Below, one piece after another: positions 19,352 through 33,500 of a stretch of DNA of 64,000 nucleotides. Numbering within the stretch: position 1 is the first letter of the stretch; each line of letters opens with the position of its first letter. Under the pieces are notes generated by a model, which saw only the letters and a program-made list of their open reading frames with translations, did no database searches and had not been told where the DNA came from. The translations under genes were made by a program, and so were the position numbers. The DNA comes from Brachyhypopomus gauderio (taxonomy: Eukaryota; Chordata; Actinopteri; Gymnotiformes; Hypopomidae), in contig NC_135226.1 in assembly GCF_052324685.1 (NCBI RefSeq), positions 16,765,384-16,829,383 on the forward strand. Reading direction: 5' to 3'.

Positions 19352-20400
19352 CTTGGAAACCATGGAGGACCTCAATGATGTAGCATACAGGACTCTATAG
19401 TTAATTCTGGCAAATTAAATGGGTTAATGTAATCTGAAACATATTGGTATTTTTAGCCTGCTGGTATTTTAGCTTGGTCAATAATATTTAACAGTAATAA
19501 TGGTTACGGTGTATGCAGGCCAAATATTTACAGTATAGACTATACCTCTGAATATAGGGGTAATCCACACACCTGTTTTTCATTTAGGGCTTTTAATATC
19601 TGTGGTAAGCTCCATGTTGAGCATTTTTATTTTTTTGCTCAGCCAGATGAAGTAAATACTGAACCTGTAACACTATCAAAATATTTTCACTTCACAGGAA
19701 ATGCCCGTCTATAATTACTTTTTAGTGCCCATGAGTAAAGCACGAGTTCCTAATACAATTATTGTTAACAATTGCCTACGTCTGTAAGGTCATTTCACTT
19801 GATCTTGACAGACAGGGACACACAACCAACAAAAACGGAAACAGTCTTTGTAGGTTCTTTTTATCTGTTAACTGGCCTGGAAATGAAGGTAATTTAAGTA
19901 TACTTATTTAAGCATGTAAGAGGGTGAGCGTCTCTCTGACAGTGGCTACCATCATTAACATGAGACTGGACTAATAAAAGTCTTGCTAGTTGTTGCTAGT
20001 CCTGGCTAGTTGCACAGCTACAGTAATGTAGATTTTTCTGAAACAGGGCAAAATAACTACATTGGAGGCTTGCTGATCGTTCAGATATGTATAACTATAA
20101 CTGTGAACAGCTGATAGAGCCCTCAAATACTCAAAATACACTCAATGGTGCACTTGAATATTGTATATTTACCAACACTAATATTTGCAGGCACTATTTG
20201 CAATTTGTGGTTTTAGTTTAACAAGGCTTATAGTTTAAGTGTATACCACAAACTATAGCTCCATTAATTCACAAAAGTCCCTAAAAAAGGTTGTATCATA
20301 ACACACATACATAATGAGCACATAAGTCTCTTGAGTGTCTTCATGGAAAAGACTGTCCCATTTCATTATTAATAAACATCACAGACAGATGTCACAAACA
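19352..20400. other. Gene-free stretch upstream of second OR gene
   Basis: AT-rich DNA. The part from about 20160 to 20400 is homologous to about 6290-6476 upstream of the first OR gene (shared 'ttcacaaaagtc' and 'ttgagtgtcttca'), so the OR duplication included several hundred bp of upstream sequence. Nothing else is recognised. Confidence 0.6.
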
Positions 20401-20408
20401 TATGTAGC

Positions 20409-20418
20409 CTATATAAGC
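20409..20418 (+). promoter_or_regulatory. Possible TATA box of second OR gene
   Basis: CTATATAAGC followed by TGTGGT, 211 bp before the start codon and the same as the site at 9041-9050. Conservation amid diverged flanks supports a core promoter role; this is inference. Confidence 0.5.
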
Positions 20419-20628
20419 TGTGGTCATAGGCATGGAACTTCAATTACTATTATTCAGCTGCACATTTTATATGGTCAGTTATTAAAAGATGGTTGCGGAT
20501 GTGTTGGGATTTTTGCACAAGACTTTAAAAATTATTAAGAAAATTCCAGCTTTAATATATTTCCTGGGCAATGATGCTTCTAAGATTTTTTAAAAGCTTG
20601 ATATATGGTTTTGCATCCAAAAGGAGTA

Positions 20629-21561
20629 ATGGAAAATTCTACAGGAGAATTCATGTTTGTTCTTCAAGGACTGAATGACACAAAGACAAACAAACACATT
20701 TACTTTGCATTTGGTCTTATTGTGTATATAATAACTCTGTTTGTAAATTTTATGCTAGTTATTACTGTCATTCTGGACAAAACACTTCATGAGCCAATGT
20801 ATCTGTTCATATGTAATTTGTATATAAATGGTATAGGTGGTGCTTCTGCTTTCTATCCAAAGATCCTTGCTGATCTTTTTTTAGACACTCATGTTGTTTC
20901 ATATGTTGGGTGCTTAACACAAATGTTCATAATTTACTGGTATCTATTCTGTGAATTTACAAGTCTAACTATCATGGCATATGACAGATATATAGCTATT
21001 TGTAAGCCTCTGGAATATCACTCTATTATGACACACCAGATGGTGGTGAAACTGTTGGTTTGTACCTGGCTTTTCTCCTTACTAGAAACATCTGTTGGGA
21101 CTGTATTGACAACTCGACTAACCTTGTGTGGTAATGAGATTGACAAGCTTTATTGCTTTAACTGGGATGTCGTAAAGCTTTCCTGTACAGATATCACTTT
21201 GAACACCTTATATGGGTACGTTCTAATACTTTCTCATGCTTCTCAATGTGGATTCATCATTGTTTCATACATTCACATTATCAAAACATCTTTGCATTCT
21301 AAGGCAGAGCAAGTCAAATTCATGCAGACATGTCTGCCCCATTTAATAACTCTCACTAACTTCTATGTTTCCCTGATGCTTGATGTTTTGTGTGCTCGCT
21401 ATGGAAAAGGAGAGAGACTTCAGGCTCTGCGCAATATTTTAGGTATAGAGTTTCTTGTGGTGCCTCCTCTCCTAAACCCCATCGTATATGGGATCAGAAT
21501 GACACAGATTCGTAGTCGGTTTATTAAAATGTACAGTCGTAAATTCAACGCCGTTACGTAA
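20629..21561 (+). CDS. Olfactory (odorant) receptor, 310 aa, intact
   Basis: Tandem duplicate of the receptor at 9218-10150: about 275 of 310 residues agree, with no gaps. It has the same family marks (NST sequon, LHEPMY, MAYDRYIAIC, extracellular-loop cysteines, PPLLNPIVYGIR). Substitutions are not spread evenly. Seven fall within 14 residues leading into TM3 (from 'LDTHVVSY' to 'MFIIYW'), others group in TM5 and TM6, and the C-terminal tail differs, while TM1-TM2, TM4 and TM7 are nearly unchanged. An upstream in-frame ATG at 20605 would add eight residues; the start at MENSTGEF is preferred because the first gene lacks the upstream ATG. Ligand unknown; a shifted odour preference is an inference. 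Confidence 0.93.
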   Translation: MENSTGEFMFVLQGLNDTKTNKHIYFAFGLIVYIITLFVNFMLVITVILDKTLHEPMYLFICNLYINGIGGASAFYPKILADLFLDTHVVSYVGCLTQMFIIYWYLFCEFTSLTIMAYDRYIAICKPLEYHSIMTHQMVVKLLVCTWLFSLLETSVGTVLTTRLTLCGNEIDKLYCFNWDVVKLSCTDITLNTLYGYVLILSHASQCGFIIVSYIHIIKTSLHSKAEQVKFMQTCLPHLITLTNFYVSLMLDVLCARYGKGERLQALRNILGIEFLVVPPLLNPIVYGIRMTQIRSRFIKMYSRKFNAVT

Positions 21562-24500
21562 GTAGTGCAACATTGAACACGTTTCCCATTTGATTTTGAT
21601 CAGACTTTCCACTTCTAGCCATCTTGTACTCCATGTTAAATAATTCCATTATTATTCCAGAATTATAAATGGATGTAAATAGAGACATGAACTTTGTCCC
21701 TTTTGAACAAGATCTACACTAAGGTGAAAAGATGTTTTATACTTCAGAAATAATCTTATGCAAATAAAAAAGTATCTTTAAAGTAAGCATGTAGATTTTC
21801 ATTTTAGAATTAAACTGGGATTTGTTTGACTGGTGAACAGGCAAACATAGTAATAACGTACTAAGTATTTTAAGATGAGGCCAGGTTACCTTACAGGAGT
21901 AGCTGTAAAATTTCTTCAATATAACTTTATAGAGAGAATGCTATACTTAAAAGACAAGAGCAGCTGTACAACTTGCAATGCTAATAATTAGCATCCCATC
22001 TTCTTAAAATCAAACTTCTTTGTTTGCTTGCTTATTTGTTTTTGAGTTAAACTAAGTAGCTCAGCCATCTTGTTCATAATGAAGCACATTGACTCAAAAC
22101 AGTTTGTCGGAATTGCTCAGTAAAAATAGATATTTTTAAGTCATACGTAGACAAGAGACAGTCGCACCATTGACACAGTTGTAGGGACTTGTGGAAAAAT
22201 ATTTGTAAAAGATTCCTCCTCGAACAGGGAGCCACGTCCATTCATTCAAACAATGGCGAGCTTCAGGATACAAAAAAGAATATTGGACTTTTCCTTGAGT
22301 AACATTTTAATTTATGAACTATATTTGAATCTATTTGAATATTTGTTCAAATATAGGTTGAGTCTCATAGGACTGATTCAGCAGTTTTAAAATGGTATTA
22401 CATTGTCTCTACTATACACAATATTTACACAACTGTGCCGTCCCATTTCAAAAATGTAAATGTTCCACAAAGACTGGTAAGGGTTATGCTACAAATGTGT
22501 TACTCTTGTGTCAGATGAGGTGTGTATAAAGTGCTTCAGTGACACTTTATAAACATTTGTAAATCAGGTTAGGTCAAGTGCTGTTACTTACAATTTAGAC
22601 TCCCATTTAGACCAGAGGAATATACAACTTTTATTTCCACAATTTTTTTTTCCCCTTTAACAGTTAACAAAATAGTTAGGCAGGAGCAGACTGGGTCTTC
22701 CCAAGAATTGGTCCAGAAACAGCTCCCTGCCAACACTCAACCTTCAATGTTGTGACTGTATTCCATTAGAGACCCAAGCCAGAATATTTCTAAAGGATTT
22801 ATTTTATTGCTAAAAGGGAACAAAAGCAATACATGAAATATATCAGATGTATCACTACAAATAAATTTCATTTGTACTTACAATAATTTTACATAAAAAA
22901 ATATTATTCCTTTGGGTTTCAAACCTATCACTTACCTAAAATATATATTATTATCTATATATTATTCTTAGCTCCACATTACAGCTCCAACAATGTGCGC
23001 TTTCATTTATGAACATTCAAATGCAGGTCAAGAACTACCTGATTCAAGCCATACCTAGTTTAATGTAAAGCAAACATTAAATAAATATTCAACATTTTTT
23101 CAAATATTGACAAATAAAAAACAATAAAAATAAAATAAAGATGTGGAGTACAAACTCAGTACTACAAGAGTAAATTCTGTATGAGACAGAGTCTTCCTTT
23201 GTTATGAGCTATTGTGCGAGTAATTATACACGCACAAATGAAGATTCACACAACACTGTCAAGAGAACATGTGTAAAAGTGAAAACAGAGGTGCATTTCC
23301 TTCTGTAATGAAGAACAGTTATATTTGCTTTGTTATATTTACTTCTTTTCAAATCATTGGTGAATCCATCTACAAAAAGAAAAGCAAAGCTTTCTGCAAC
23401 AAGGATTATTGCTGGAACTCGCTATCAAAGAATAGAGCAACATGCATCATTTTTGTTTGTTTTTTTTAAGAAAGATTAAATGAAATGTAGTAAAGAAATT
23501 CTTGCTAAATGCTTCATTTTCTATGTGGTACAATACTTGCACGTTGCCACCAAAAATATTTGATGTCAAATTTGACTCTTTTGCTAGATCACATTTTCCT
23601 TGGTTGTTTAGCAGAGTTAGTCCTATACTATCTACAAGAGTATCTACATAGCAACTACTACCCTGCACAGACCGTAAACACTACTGAGCCCAAGATGCAA
23701 AGTGCTCGACACAAATCAAACATACTGAGTTCCAGCTATACAGAGAAATTTGCTTAAGTTTGTATGTAAATCAAACAAAATTTTGCATTTGTATAGTTCC
23801 CAACTTCATTTAATTAGTATTACTGAAGCAGGGGACGAGAAGAGCATTTAAACACTTTAACTGTGTATTCTGCATTAACAGAGCAGCTATAATTTATAAT
23901 GCCATACTACCATACTTTACAAATGTTAATGTTTCAGTAGAAAGTTATTTTTTAGTTACTTTCAAGTGTTTGGGCCAGACAGCTTGCTCTAGCAATTTTC
24001 AATATCCTTTTTCAATATAGTACAAGCTTCTAAACTATTAAGTCAAATTATGCTAGCAGAAAGCTTTCAAAAATACACATTCACTCACTTCAAGGCAGGT
24101 CAACCTGAGGTACTTGTCAGGGTTATAATTCCATAAGTGTATCATAGATTGTAGGCAGCATATGATAAGATTGAAACTCACAGTGCACTCTGACAGTGGT
24201 GCCAAACCTTTTCTTCTGAGACAACCAGAAGGATATAAGTGTTAATGATCCAAGGCAGGGAAAGTGATTAGTAAATCCCCCATAATTAAGCAAATCAAAA
24301 ACACTAAACAAAGGGCAGACCCCTTTGCTGCTTATTCAGACGAACAAACATTTGTGTTTTCATGAAAGCTCCATGACACTGTAAAGCTCATGAAACATAA
24401 AATCGCCACACACAAAACCAAGCTTATTTGTTTACTCTGCATTGAATTGCACCTTAAGACCTTTGTAGCAAGAAACTGATTATGATTGCTCATTTCACAG

Positions 24501-24580
24501 TGAGAAATAACATTCATGCCTTAGGACTTTTAAATAGTAAGGTGAAAGCCCACAAAGATCAATTGCCATAGCTAAGAGAG
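21562..24580. other. Gene-free stretch between OR gene and pgm2l1
   Basis: About 3 kb of AT-rich DNA containing no recognised gene. The right-hand part should include the 3' UTR of pgm2l1 (minus strand). Minus-strand AATAAA words near 22793-22811 are possible polyadenylation signals, but several others occur and the end cannot be fixed. Confidence 0.5.
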
Positions 24581-27500
24581 CTAAAGTAATCTGCGAATCA
24601 GATCGTTTTTCTCAGGCTCCAGGAACTCCTCCACCAGAGCTGACGTCACTTTCATTAGCTCCTCCTCCAACATGGAGATATCGCTGCATGGATTAAAACA
24701 GAAATAAAATGTACTTTTTTTTTCTTAAAAAGCAACGCAGCTTTTCTTGATCACTGAAAAATTATAAGCTTGGCCTGAAAATTGTCAGACAAAATTATGA
24801 TCTGAAATCTTATCCAGCAGTAAACAATCTAATCTGTTTGTAATTTACCTTTGTGTCTTGCCCCACGATAACCACAAGAAAAATAAACATTATAGGATGA
24901 CATGAAATATGGGTCGTACGTAGAGTTGCCACATGACTGGAAAAGTGTAGAGTCAGTGCACTAAAAAACATTCACCTAAATTCAACCTCCACGTGAACAG
25001 CATCACTTTCTGAAACAACATAATTAAGCTGAAGCAGATTTTGTTGCGACACTTTTTGCTCTGCGTATCTCGTGTTAAGGAACAGAAGATCTTTTCACAT
25101 TGCCCATGTATACAGTTTATATACTACTTGCAATATTCCTTGCGAGTCCAAAAATGAACTGTGTGATAGTAAACCACATACCTTTTACCAGGCGGTGCAC
25201 AGAACTCTGTGTAGTACTTGATTTTGGGTTCTGTCCCACTGGTCCTAAGAGTGGCAACAATACCATTTTGAAATGTGAATGTAACCATTTGGCTGCTTTT
25301 GGACACTGGTAAAACCTAAATAAAGAAAACACAGACAAGAGGTCCTGATTAGTCACTCAAACGGTGTGCTGAGTGAAGCAAATCTATGTCAAAACAGAGG
25401 ATACATACACATTTTCGGTCCGCCTGACTGCTGTCATAACCTGTAGTCACATCTCTGATGTGCACAATGGTGTATCCGCCACATGCTTTTGGGTAAACAC
25501 CCTCACCTTCAAAGTTGCGTAAGCGGCTAAATATTCTTTCTACAGTAGGTGGGTCATTGCAAACAACATAGGAGGTTCTTGAAATGTGGTAACCATAACT
25601 ACAGGAAAAAACAAGTTATTAGGAGATTAAATATATTAACACATATACAAAAATTTTTTCAACAAATCAATACCATCATGCATCTTCATGCAAACAATTC
25701 CTACACAGTCTTGAATTGTCTGAGCTCTGTCCAGCTTTACAGGATTCATAATCAATCATAATGGTAGTCATATTTGTTGTTAGGTTAACAATACTGTCTT
25801 GTGAACTATCCATCTAATAATACTGTACATGTATACAACAATACAATAGAGAAAATTCAAAGGTTTGTGGTAAATACAGCAATTTTGATGAGTGCCAACA
25901 ATGTTCCTTGCAATTTTACTTTTCATAGCAAACATATTTAGACTCATATTTAAGGGGAATTTATGCTCCTTTCCTATGAACAAAAATCCCTCAATTAACG
26001 TAAAATAATTCTGTACTAAGTCTTCAGTTACTCTGAAGCAAATTCATAATATTTTTTTTAAAAGCTCCACTCACATTTCATAGATGTTTTGAAGTTGCTG
26101 TGTAAGCGTTACATTTTTGGTATGCAAATAGGCCGCCATCTCCGCGACAACCACAGCAGCACTGACCCCATCCTTGTCCAGGACCATGTTACCACACAGA
26201 AACCCTAACACCACAGCAGACAACAGAGTGCTATTCACTGAATATACAACCTTACCTGAATAGGGTAATATTACTGATTATATAAGACAAGGAATGTACG
26301 CTGAAATGATATTCAAATTATAGGTGTAATGTTAACAAATGAGGTGTGGATTTCTTGAAGATCTTCAGACTTTTATTAATTTTTAATGAAGTCTTTTCAT
26401 TTTCTAATAATCATAATTGCACAAATGTCTAAACACATCATTATCCTTTAAATAATAATTATAACAATGTCATGGTTATATGTCCATTTTTTCCCAATGA
26501 CAATTTTATAATATATCTGAACTTTGTGTTCAGAAGTCAAAACAGGTAAACTTAGGAAAATCAGATTGAAGAGGTCATAGTTCACAACTATCATAATTAT
26601 GAAATGTGTGTTTAGAGGAATATAAAAAAAGGTATCACTCCAATTTCTGTATTTCCTTTTTTTTCTTCTGAATTATAGCCCACAGTCAAGTTGTCTTATT
26701 GTCTGGTCCCACGTGTAGTTCAGATGTGACACAGGCTTCCAGACATTATCCATCATAATTTAGCAATGCATATACTGCTGTAATGCATAGGTCACCATAG
26801 CTTTTTATTGAGCAACACTATTTGTAATACACAATAATAGAATATAAATAAATTATAAATAATTTGTGTCTGGAGAGAAAATAGGCCTGTTTTGTTAGCT
26901 CTGCTATTGTAGTAAGTCAGTCACACACTGATATCTTGGAGAACAAGCCTGAGATATTTTTTCTCTTTAAAATTATTTCAATGCTTTGTGAAAGCATAAA
27001 GAATCAATATGGTATAAAGTCAAATTCCATCACTAGAGGGCGCCATTCAACTACCAAACTACCAAGTGAAATAATTGTATAGGGCTCTGGCTGTTAATAC
27101 AATAAAATTCTACTCACCAATGGACTCTTCAAAAGAAAAAATGACCTCTTTTCCTGTTTTGGCTAACTCGTGGATTTTATTTCCAATCCATTTGAAGCCT
27201 GGTAGTGTTTCCTGAGATAAGGAAACGTTAAAAAGGACTGAGGGAACAGGACACAATCAGTGCAAGAGTGTAAAGATTTAACAAGTATGATCAGTCAATA
27301 AATGTTAAACTGTTAAAATGTTTTGTTTCAGTTTTTTCCAATGTGACCTTAAATCCAATGTAGCACCAAAAAACAAAAAACTTTAAAAAGACTCCAGACT
27401 GCAAGGCAGTCAGGCAAGATCATTATCACACCGACACAAGACAAAACAACAAGATTTTTTTCTTAAGGTTGTCACTAACCTCAAAGTAAAAGCCCTCTAT

Positions 27501-30500
27501 ATGTGCCAAAGCTTTGAGTATTTTTGAGGAGACGGTGGTGGCCAGCATGCACACTCTATCAGTCTCTGAGTCTGGGTGCGTGTCCTTCCAGTTGAACAGC
27601 ATCCACCAGCCCAGTAGTGCAGCAAGTTCATTACCAGTAAAAACTTTCCAACCGTACCTGTCCACATACGAAATATAAGTGTATCTACCCAAGAGGGCAC
27701 GTTGCATACTTTAAACCATTAACTGCACAGCAAGTTAGAATTTACATCCCTAAAGCAGGAAGATACTGACTCGTCACACTGCTCTGCCACAGCCAGGCGG
27801 TCAGCATCAGGGTCTGTAGCCAGCACGATCTTCACGCCCTCTTTCTCAGCAAGGTGAAGAGACAACTCCTGGAAGGAGCCGAGGGAGGGAAAAACAGCAC
27901 TTTAATTCAGAGTGAATCCAGTGCCCTAAATACTAAAGCTGTCTGAGTCTGAGTGCTATAGCCTCACAGTTTCACATAGCCCACTATAAATACTGGGTAA
28001 ACGGTGACTGCAAGTCTGCAGGTATAAACAGACATTGAGACTTCTTGCAGGTAGCAAATGTTTCTGGCTACATCAGTACCTTTGTTTTACTGTTTTTCAC
28101 TATAATGAACATTTCATTAATATAATGATTTCAAAACCATTACTGTACAATTTATCTCTGCCTGTACTTCAACCACCTCAGTACTTTATTAAACTCATTA
28201 TATATTGTATAAGAACCCATGAGCAAACGTGCAAAAATAAACAAATCATGTTCCTGATTATATCCTCGTTTAAGAAAACATTTGCCGATTTGGTGTCCTC
28301 ACCAGAACAGACTCGCCTTCCTCTGGATTAGGACAGCTGACGGTTGAGAAGTTTGGATCGGGGTTCATCTGCTCTGGTACAGGGATGGGAGGTGGGAACC
28401 CAAAGGTCTGAAATGCCTTTTGGACATAGTCGTGTCCAACTCCATGGAAGGATGAGTGCACAAACCTCAATGGAGACCTTGTGTTGAGATCTCTACAATA
28501 GAAGAGCTGCATCTGAGACGTTTATATCAATGTAGCGACTGTGAAGGTACAGAGTGTGAATCTTGTCTTTCAGAAGCAGTGCCAAACTGAACCTGTGGAA
28601 ACAGATGGTACCGAGCTCCTCCATGTAGCAGTGACAGACATCTTCTAGCGGATCTTTCTTCAGCGGACTGCTCTCAACCAGATCCTCATGCCAGGACTCT
28701 GCCCAGGGCTCGGGATTTTCTTGAATGCAACGAAGGATTTCTTTATCGTGTGGTGAGGAAATCTGAGCACCATTTTGCCAGTAAACCTGTAGAGAAAAAT
28801 TGTGTCCGTGATTGAAATGGATCCCTAGCTGTATTTTAGGAGTATTACATATATTGGGCCATTGTGCTCCAACTGTATGAATTGGAAAATGTAATTCTAG
28901 AGTGACATTCATTTCCCCACAAACATTTAGGAAACACCACAATTGCATTGTGAGTACCTTGTTACTAAGTAACAGTTTAACTAGCTAACAATAACAGCTA
29001 ATGTTAGTTAATCTTTAACCTCGTAAAAACAACCTGATGAAGCTGTGGTCTTAAATGAGCCATGACAAACTATAGTAACAGAACAGCCACTAGAGAAACC
29101 TCTACTTAAAGTAGGGCTGTCTATTTAAGAAGTTGGATGTTAATTTTATATTAAAATGTTTGAGAATGCTGTTGAATTTTGGTGGTTTACAGTTGACAAA
29201 CTGATTTACCCAATAATCAGGCAAACACTATGCACATTTGAGAGAGAAAATGGTGATATTTTGAATGTAATGCTACAAGGAATGAAGCCGATTGCCATCT
29301 CTCATTGTGGAGAGACGCACCAAAGTTCTGACTTTTGTTATCTGGTAGGTATTACACCGGTACATGACACGCAGTCATAGTCATTCAGCCAATGGAAAAG
29401 CACTTGTTTTACAGGGAAATGCAAGAAAGCAGCAAAGCTTATAAAAGGAAGTAAACTGTTTAGCAGTGGTAAATGTTCTTTGTTCTCAGTTGAAATACAT
29501 CACGCTTTAAATCGGGCAGTGTAAGAAGTACTGCTGACCTTGTATCCGTTGTCTTCTTTTCTGTTGTGAGAGGCAGTGATCATTACACCCGCAGCGGCCC
29601 CGAGCTTCTTTACAGCATATGGCTATAAGACAAAACGAACATGTCGACTTGAAAGGACAACTGCGCTATACGATTTGTCAAACAGAAGGTCCACTGCATT
29701 TCCTTAAGCAAAGTCCCCTGACTGATTAAATATGTGCTTATAAAGGATAGAAGAGTCTGATAACACATGTAAATGACTAACTGATGAAGATATGTGTACA
29801 GAGTTCATGAATAACCAGTTATGATTTGTACATAGTCTTACCACAAATGGGGTAGGCACATATGTAGAAAACAGATAAACAGGAACATTTTTACAAAGCA
29901 TAACTGCTGCAGTTAATTTTGCAAGTCTGCAAAAAGAAAAGCAGAATAAGGAAAACATCTCAATACAACATCATGTCAGTGAAATAGAAAGAAGGATATT
30001 TGATAAGCAGCTTAAATAAATAAATATTTAGTTATTAAAAATAACTCAAAACTAAAATATTCCACATACACACACACACAATATTGTACATACAAAACTC
30101 TCATTCTATATATAGGCCCCTATATATATATATTTATGAATGAAAGGATCGTTACTGCATTACAGATACAACAACACCCAGTATCAGACACCACAGATGC
30201 AGTATTTGGCAAGAGCATGCTGATAGCTTCTTGCCACTCCCAAAACAAGGCAGGATTATGAAAGCAAAGGGTCCTAAATGGACAAATGTAGTGGGAAATC
30301 ACTGAATTCAGGTGTTTCATTCAGTCCACAGGTGTATGTCAAGCACCTAGTCATGCAGCCTGTCTTTGCAAATATTTGTGAAAGAATGTGTTGCTCTAAA
30401 GTGATCACTGATCACAAGATACCACCGTTGCAAGTTAGTTCATGGAATTTTGCCCTCTTTGACATTCCACATTCTTCTGAAAAGTGTATTTAGGAAACAC

Positions 30501-33500
30501 AGGTAATCTGCCAGAGGCCATGTACAGATCAGTGTCAACAGTGATCTGCTCACTGAACAACTGCAGTTCCAAACCTCCTCAGGCATTAACAAAAGCACAA
30601 AATCTGTACACCAGAAGCTTCATGGCAAAGGATATCCATGGCTGAGCAGCGACATGCCTTAAGTCACAAAACACAGTGCCAAGTGTTGGTTCTAGTACTG
30701 GAAAGCACACTGACTGTGGCCAACTCCATATTAAGGCCTATAGATTTACAATGGAATAATAAAAGCTGCAGTAGGTGAAATGTGTAGGTGTCCCAATACA
30801 TTTGTCCATATAGTGCATTTCTCTATCTGGAAGACAAGCATCCCACCTTACATAACATTATTTTTAGCACCATGTACGCAGTTTAGCTTCATTGTCAAAA
30901 TACACTGAACACTGTGAATTATGCAGTATTTACATATTTATCAGTCCAGGCAAAGTTTAGTAAGTGTCAAAGCCTGAAGATACTATGGGCTCAGCAACAT
31001 TGTATTCATTTTTACCTTTCACTGGAACAACCACTGTGTTCCTGTGCTCGTGTGTCATAGCCAACCACCAATCCTCTGTTCCCCAGATCAGAGAAACATC
31101 TGGCCAGGTACATGTACATCCCCTATATTACATTTAGACATATGGTTAGGCACATGGTAAACTGGCGTTATGCCAACTTGTAATGAGAACACTAAAGCTC
31201 TTCTAAAACTGATCTCTTTTCAGGAATAAGGCCAGTGGTGGTTCTAGAGGGTGGGGCCAGGTGCCCTTGTCAAAACATCCTTGGCCTCTCCCCTCAGTAC
31301 TGGCAACGTAGCAATTTTGTCGCTATTTATAGCGAATTTAAGCAAACATTTTCGGATCCGAAACACCCTAACCCCCCATGACAGACATAGTGGTCCCTGT
31401 CTGGTCCTCCCAGTCCAGATGGTCTAGAACCACTACTGGATAAGGCCGAGTTGATCTTTCTCTAAATAAGGGAGAATCTGAACATTACATGTAGTGTACA
31501 ATTGTTCAAATAATAAGGAACCCAGTACCCGCCCAGGTTTAAAGGTAATCGAGAGTCATACCTGCGTTGACTGTATGACAGTGAGATCATTAACACGGGA
31601 GAAACCAGCTCCCATGGCTGCTCTGAGCCCTGCGGTTCCAAACGTCATTCGAGAGCACAGCCTCCTCCTAAGCTCCTCCACGTGGCCATCCCGCACCAGG
31701 GTCCTGATCTGCTCCCGCGTCGCAACATTCTAATGCCACCACCATGAAGAAGACGAACACAAAATAGCATTTGGTGTATGGAGATATCAATGCATCACTA
31801 ACCATAGCTGGTCTATCACCTTCTTACTAACAGAGACAATGACGAGGAGATTTTTCCACATTATGCAATAGGCCCAACAGCATTTGCTTTTATACAAGAC
31901 AGATTTCAGCCACCATGAGTGAGTAATACTATCACACTAATTAATTAGTGCAAGTAATGCACTTTCGTTTTTAGTGTATCTTCTTACAGTGTGCTCGTTA
32001 ATGAGTAGATTATGGAGCTCACAATTAAGTTTTCTTTAAGAGAAATGATTTAAGAGACTCATTATTTTAACCAATCGAGCAAAGCAAGAAAGCAAATTGT
32101 TACTTTTAATATTTTCTTGCATCATCGTTTTTCACAAAGTCCCTGTGGAACTATTTAAACCCAAGACATTCCATTTAAAGCCCACATCATCAAACTCAGA
32201 TCAATTTTCACTGTACTCGAACTTGTTTGAAAGTGCTTGAGAGTTATTTGCATTCACATTGCTGACCTAATGTCCATCTATAATTAGATGCATACATTAT
32301 GAACTGCACATTGTTTAGAACCAGTGTATTAACTTACAGACTAACTGATGTCATCATTTGTTCATTACGAAAAAATATGACAAAAAGAAAAAAACACAGC
32401 ACTTGTCACATGCATAGAGGCATGTCACCTTTACCATGAAGGCACAATAAAAAAAACTTGGTCTATAATAGGAAAAAAAGTTTGGAGTGGACAGAAAATG
32501 GGAGGAAAGGGAAGCCCAAGATCAGAGTAGACAGGGACAAGGGAGAGGGAGATTTTGAAGAGTGTTCAGGTAGACTGAAAACAAAATAAAGGCCAGGTTT
32601 AATGGATTAAATGAAAGAATGACAAATTTGAAGTGGCTGTGATCTAACTGATGCTTAAACTAAAGTGTCCATGTCTTTTTACAATCTTGGCAAGTGCTAT
32701 GCAGGACGAACATTTTATGCAAGATCATCGTAGCTGAGCACTGGTAAGCTATGCGTTTCCTGTGGCTAGAGCAAGGGCTTCGTTGGTACTGGCAAATTCA
32801 ACATCCTCAATAAAGAAATGGATCTCAAATGTCACAACAAAACACAAAATACCTACAACATAGATGAGACAGGATGTTACTGATGCATCCTCAGGAAATA
32901 TCATGGCTTCAAAGGGATGTGAAAATGTGAACCAGTGGAAGTGAAAAGGTAATGTTCAGATAGCAGGCATGCATCACTGAGAATACAACTGTACTCTAGA
33001 CATAACTATCAGACACAACTATCACTATAAGACATAAGAATCAGAAAATTAGGCTAGAACCTGACAGTTTAATGCAGTCTAAACTCAGCAGACTTTCAGA
33101 ATCAGGACCGAGCAGCATCTTATCCCCTGTCCCCCTATGCTTGGTCTACTTCAATGCACTTACAGTAATTTAAGCCATCTAAAGTATGTTAAAAACATGC
33201 CGACACATATTGAAATCCTGCTACTTTGTTTGCATGAAGCAAGAGAAGTGGAATTAACAGAAAGCTTGACATTCAACTACCTATTATAGTCTGTAACCAG
33301 TGTATACAGAAAGAGCACTACTAGAAAGGACGTGGCTTCATATACTAGATTAGCAAAGCTGCCCTGTACAGTGGACTCCTGTCTTCCCGAAATACCACTG
33401 GGTGCAATTCAAATCTAATGAAGGTCTTAGATCTAGAGCCTCTGTAGACACAATGTAGCTCTGCAATGAAAGCAGAAACATTGCTGATTCAAGAAGGTCC

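Noticed and set aside
25100-25356. Overlapping ORFs on both strands around the pgm2l1 penultimate exon
   Set aside because: They are frames of the pgm2l1 exon 25182-25315 read past its splice sites.
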